Shown here: positions 4,812 to 5,667 of the stretch, piece by piece | Position numbering within the stretch: the stretch's first letter is position 1 | Layout of the letters: every line of letters starts with the position of its first letter | NCBI GenBank assembly: GCA_013694495.1 | Contig: JACDCH010000568.1 | Location: forward strand, 1-5,667 | Source of the DNA: Acidimicrobiia bacterium | GTDB lineage: Bacteria; Actinomycetota; Acidimicrobiia; Acidimicrobiales; JACDCH01 | Length of the DNA: 5,667 bases | Direction: 5' to 3' | The notes under the pieces: model-generated | Databases searched by the model: none | What the model was told of the DNA's origin: nothing | The model's input: only the letters and a program-made list of their open reading frames with translations | Program-made: the position numbers and the translations under genes

Positions 4812-5236
4812 TGTCGATCGTCCAGCGCCTCCTCGACCGGCTCGGGCTGGCCCCGGACACGTTCGACGACGACGACGTCCGGCTGGCCGCCGAGCAAGCC
4901 GTGGTCGACCTCCTGGAGCTGGTGATGCTCGTCGACGGCTCGTCGGCTGAGGCCGAGCGCGAGCTGATCCGGCAGTTCCTCGACGAGCGCCAGTGGCCCG
5001 GAGGGCACAACCCGTACTCGTACTCCGAGGAGGCGTGCGCCCGGGCTCGCCTCGCGCTGGCGCCGGGCGGCCCGCTCGACGAGTTCCTCGCCACCGTCAC
5101 CGGCCGCCTCGCCACCGACGACGACCGGGCCGCGGCCTACGCCGCCGTGCTCGACCTGGCCGGCGTCGACGGCGAGCTCGACGAGCGCGAGGCGCGGCTG
5201 CTCGCCGGCCTCCGCAGCCGCTTCGAAGCCCGGTAG
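4811..5236 (+). CDS. TerB-like (tellurite-resistance B fold) protein
   Basis: The 141-residue product is predicted all-helical and carries two copies of the TerB-type motif: AVVDLLELVMLVDGSSAEAE (residues 30-49) and AYAAVLDLAGVDGELDEREA (residues 109-128). Each is a hydrophobic helix followed by a D-G-x-(x)-x-x-E acidic turn. In TerB-family proteins these acidic residues form a metal-binding surface. The name reflects the founding tellurite-resistance protein. Most stand-alone members have no known link to tellurite, and no other ter gene is in the window. No membrane segment or signal peptide is present. The start ATG at 4811 forms TGATG with the hydrolase stop, which decides it over upstream in-frame codons. 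The stop lies 8 bases before the membrane-protein gene. Confidence 0.75.
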   Translation: MSIVQRLLDRLGLAPDTFDDDDVRLAAEQAVVDLLELVMLVDGSSAEAERELIRQFLDERQWPGGHNPYSYSEEACARARLALAPGGPLDEFLATVTGRLATDDDRAAAYAAVLDLAGVDGELDEREARLLAGLRSRFEAR

Positions 5237-5244
5237 GGCAGCCT

Positions 5245-5667
5245 GTGGTCGTCATCGCCGTCGTCGGCGCAGTGCTGGTCGTGGTGCTCGTCGCCCTCGT
5301 CGCCGTCGGGCGGGAGGCCTTCACGCTGGCCGCCCAGCCCCGCCAGGCCCTCTTCGACGTCGACGAGGCCGTCGACTTCGTGGCCGACAACGTGCCCGAC
5401 GAGATCAGCGCCCGCATCAGCTACGACGACGTGCGGGCGCTGCTCCGCTTCCACCTGGAGCACATCGCGGCGAAGGGGGCCCCGGCGGAGCGCTGGAACG
5501 CAGGTCCGGAGCGCCTCGTCGTGGTCGACGACGAGGAGGGCGCCGAGGTGCTCATGGCCCGGGCCCTGGCGGCTGGGCTCGACCTCACGCCCGACGACGT
5601 CGCCGCGGTCCTGGCCGCCGAGCTGGCCTACTTCGAGGCCATCGGCGCCGTCGGCCCGGCCGTGCCC
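5245..5667 (+). CDS. Membrane-anchored protein of unknown function, 3' end cut off by window edge
   Basis: From GTG 5245 the frame stays open for 141 codons to the window edge. Residues 1-22 (VVIAVVGAVLVVVLVALVAV) form one strongly hydrophobic helix followed by GRE, fitting an N-terminal membrane anchor or uncleaved signal. The rest is acidic and helical: FDVDEAVDFVADNVPDEISA (37-56), SYDDVRALLRFHLEHIAAKG (59-78), a VVVDDEEGAEVL segment (92-103) and LTPDDVAAVLAAELAYFEAI (114-133). No catalytic motif or cysteine is visible and I do not recognise the family. It follows the TerB-like gene by 8 bases and is probably in the same operon. Other in-frame GTG codons, such as 5272, could also start it. 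GTG 5245 keeps the whole anchor. The reading frame is well supported by its codon usage. Confidence 0.7.
   Translation, partial: MVVIAVVGAVLVVVLVALVAVGREAFTLAAQPRQALFDVDEAVDFVADNVPDEISARISYDDVRALLRFHLEHIAAKGAPAERWNAGPERLVVVDDEEGAEVLMARALAAGLDLTPDDVAAVLAAELAYFEAIGAVGPAVP

Noticed and set aside
3929..5008. A 359-codon open frame on the minus strand opposite the alpha/beta hydrolase
   Set aside because: The product is Ser/Arg/Pro/Thr-rich with no recognisable domain, and the plus strand carries a hydrolase with an intact triad and a TerB-like protein.
4811..5236. Tellurite-resistance operon
   Set aside because: Only one TerB-like domain protein is present, without TerA, TerC, TerD or TerZ partners, so no tellurite role can be assigned.

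Overview
The window is high-GC DNA whose genes strongly prefer G or C at third codon positions. Together with an actinobacterial-style acyl-CoA dehydrogenase, a Phd/PIN toxin-antitoxin pair and GTG starts, this suggests a high-GC actinobacterium, possibly of the Acidimicrobiia type. The lineage is an inference from composition and protein style, not from a marker gene. No rRNA, tRNA, CRISPR array, transposase or integrase was recognised. Coding density is high, and no gene-free stretch exceeds about 100 bases.

Layout. Seven genes run leftward from about 2810 to the left edge: a Phd/YefM-type antitoxin (2544-2810), a PIN-domain toxin (2063-2467), a two-CBS-domain protein (1563-2000), a metallo-beta-lactamase-fold hydrolase (916-1533), acylphosphatase (630-893), an unrecognised gene that appears frameshifted (254-633), and the start of a small protein that enters a membrane segment and is cut by the window edge (1-223). 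Four genes run rightward from 2872: an acyl-CoA dehydrogenase (2872-4011), an alpha/beta hydrolase (4113-4811), a TerB-like protein (4811-5236), and a membrane-anchored protein cut by the right edge (5245-5667).

How they fit together. The leftward antitoxin and the rightward dehydrogenase diverge from a 61-base region. It holds overlapping GTGTACAC-type palindromes and a plausible promoter for the toxin-antitoxin pair. The hydrolase, acylphosphatase and frameshifted gene are packed closely, with an ATGA overlap between the last two, so they are probably co-transcribed. On the right, alpha/beta hydrolase and TerB-like genes share a TGATG junction and the membrane protein follows 8 bases later, so these three look like one operon.

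Most of the window is ordinary housekeeping or accessory content. The points deserving a second look are: the toxin-antitoxin locus (a His where the third acidic PIN residue is expected, a large hairpin between antitoxin and toxin, and a Phd-type operator); a second 45-base hairpin after the dehydrogenase; the frameshifted gene; the dehydrogenase's apparent lack of the usual catalytic Glu; and the uncharacterised hydrolase/TerB-like/membrane trio. I see no clear evidence of a wholly new system.
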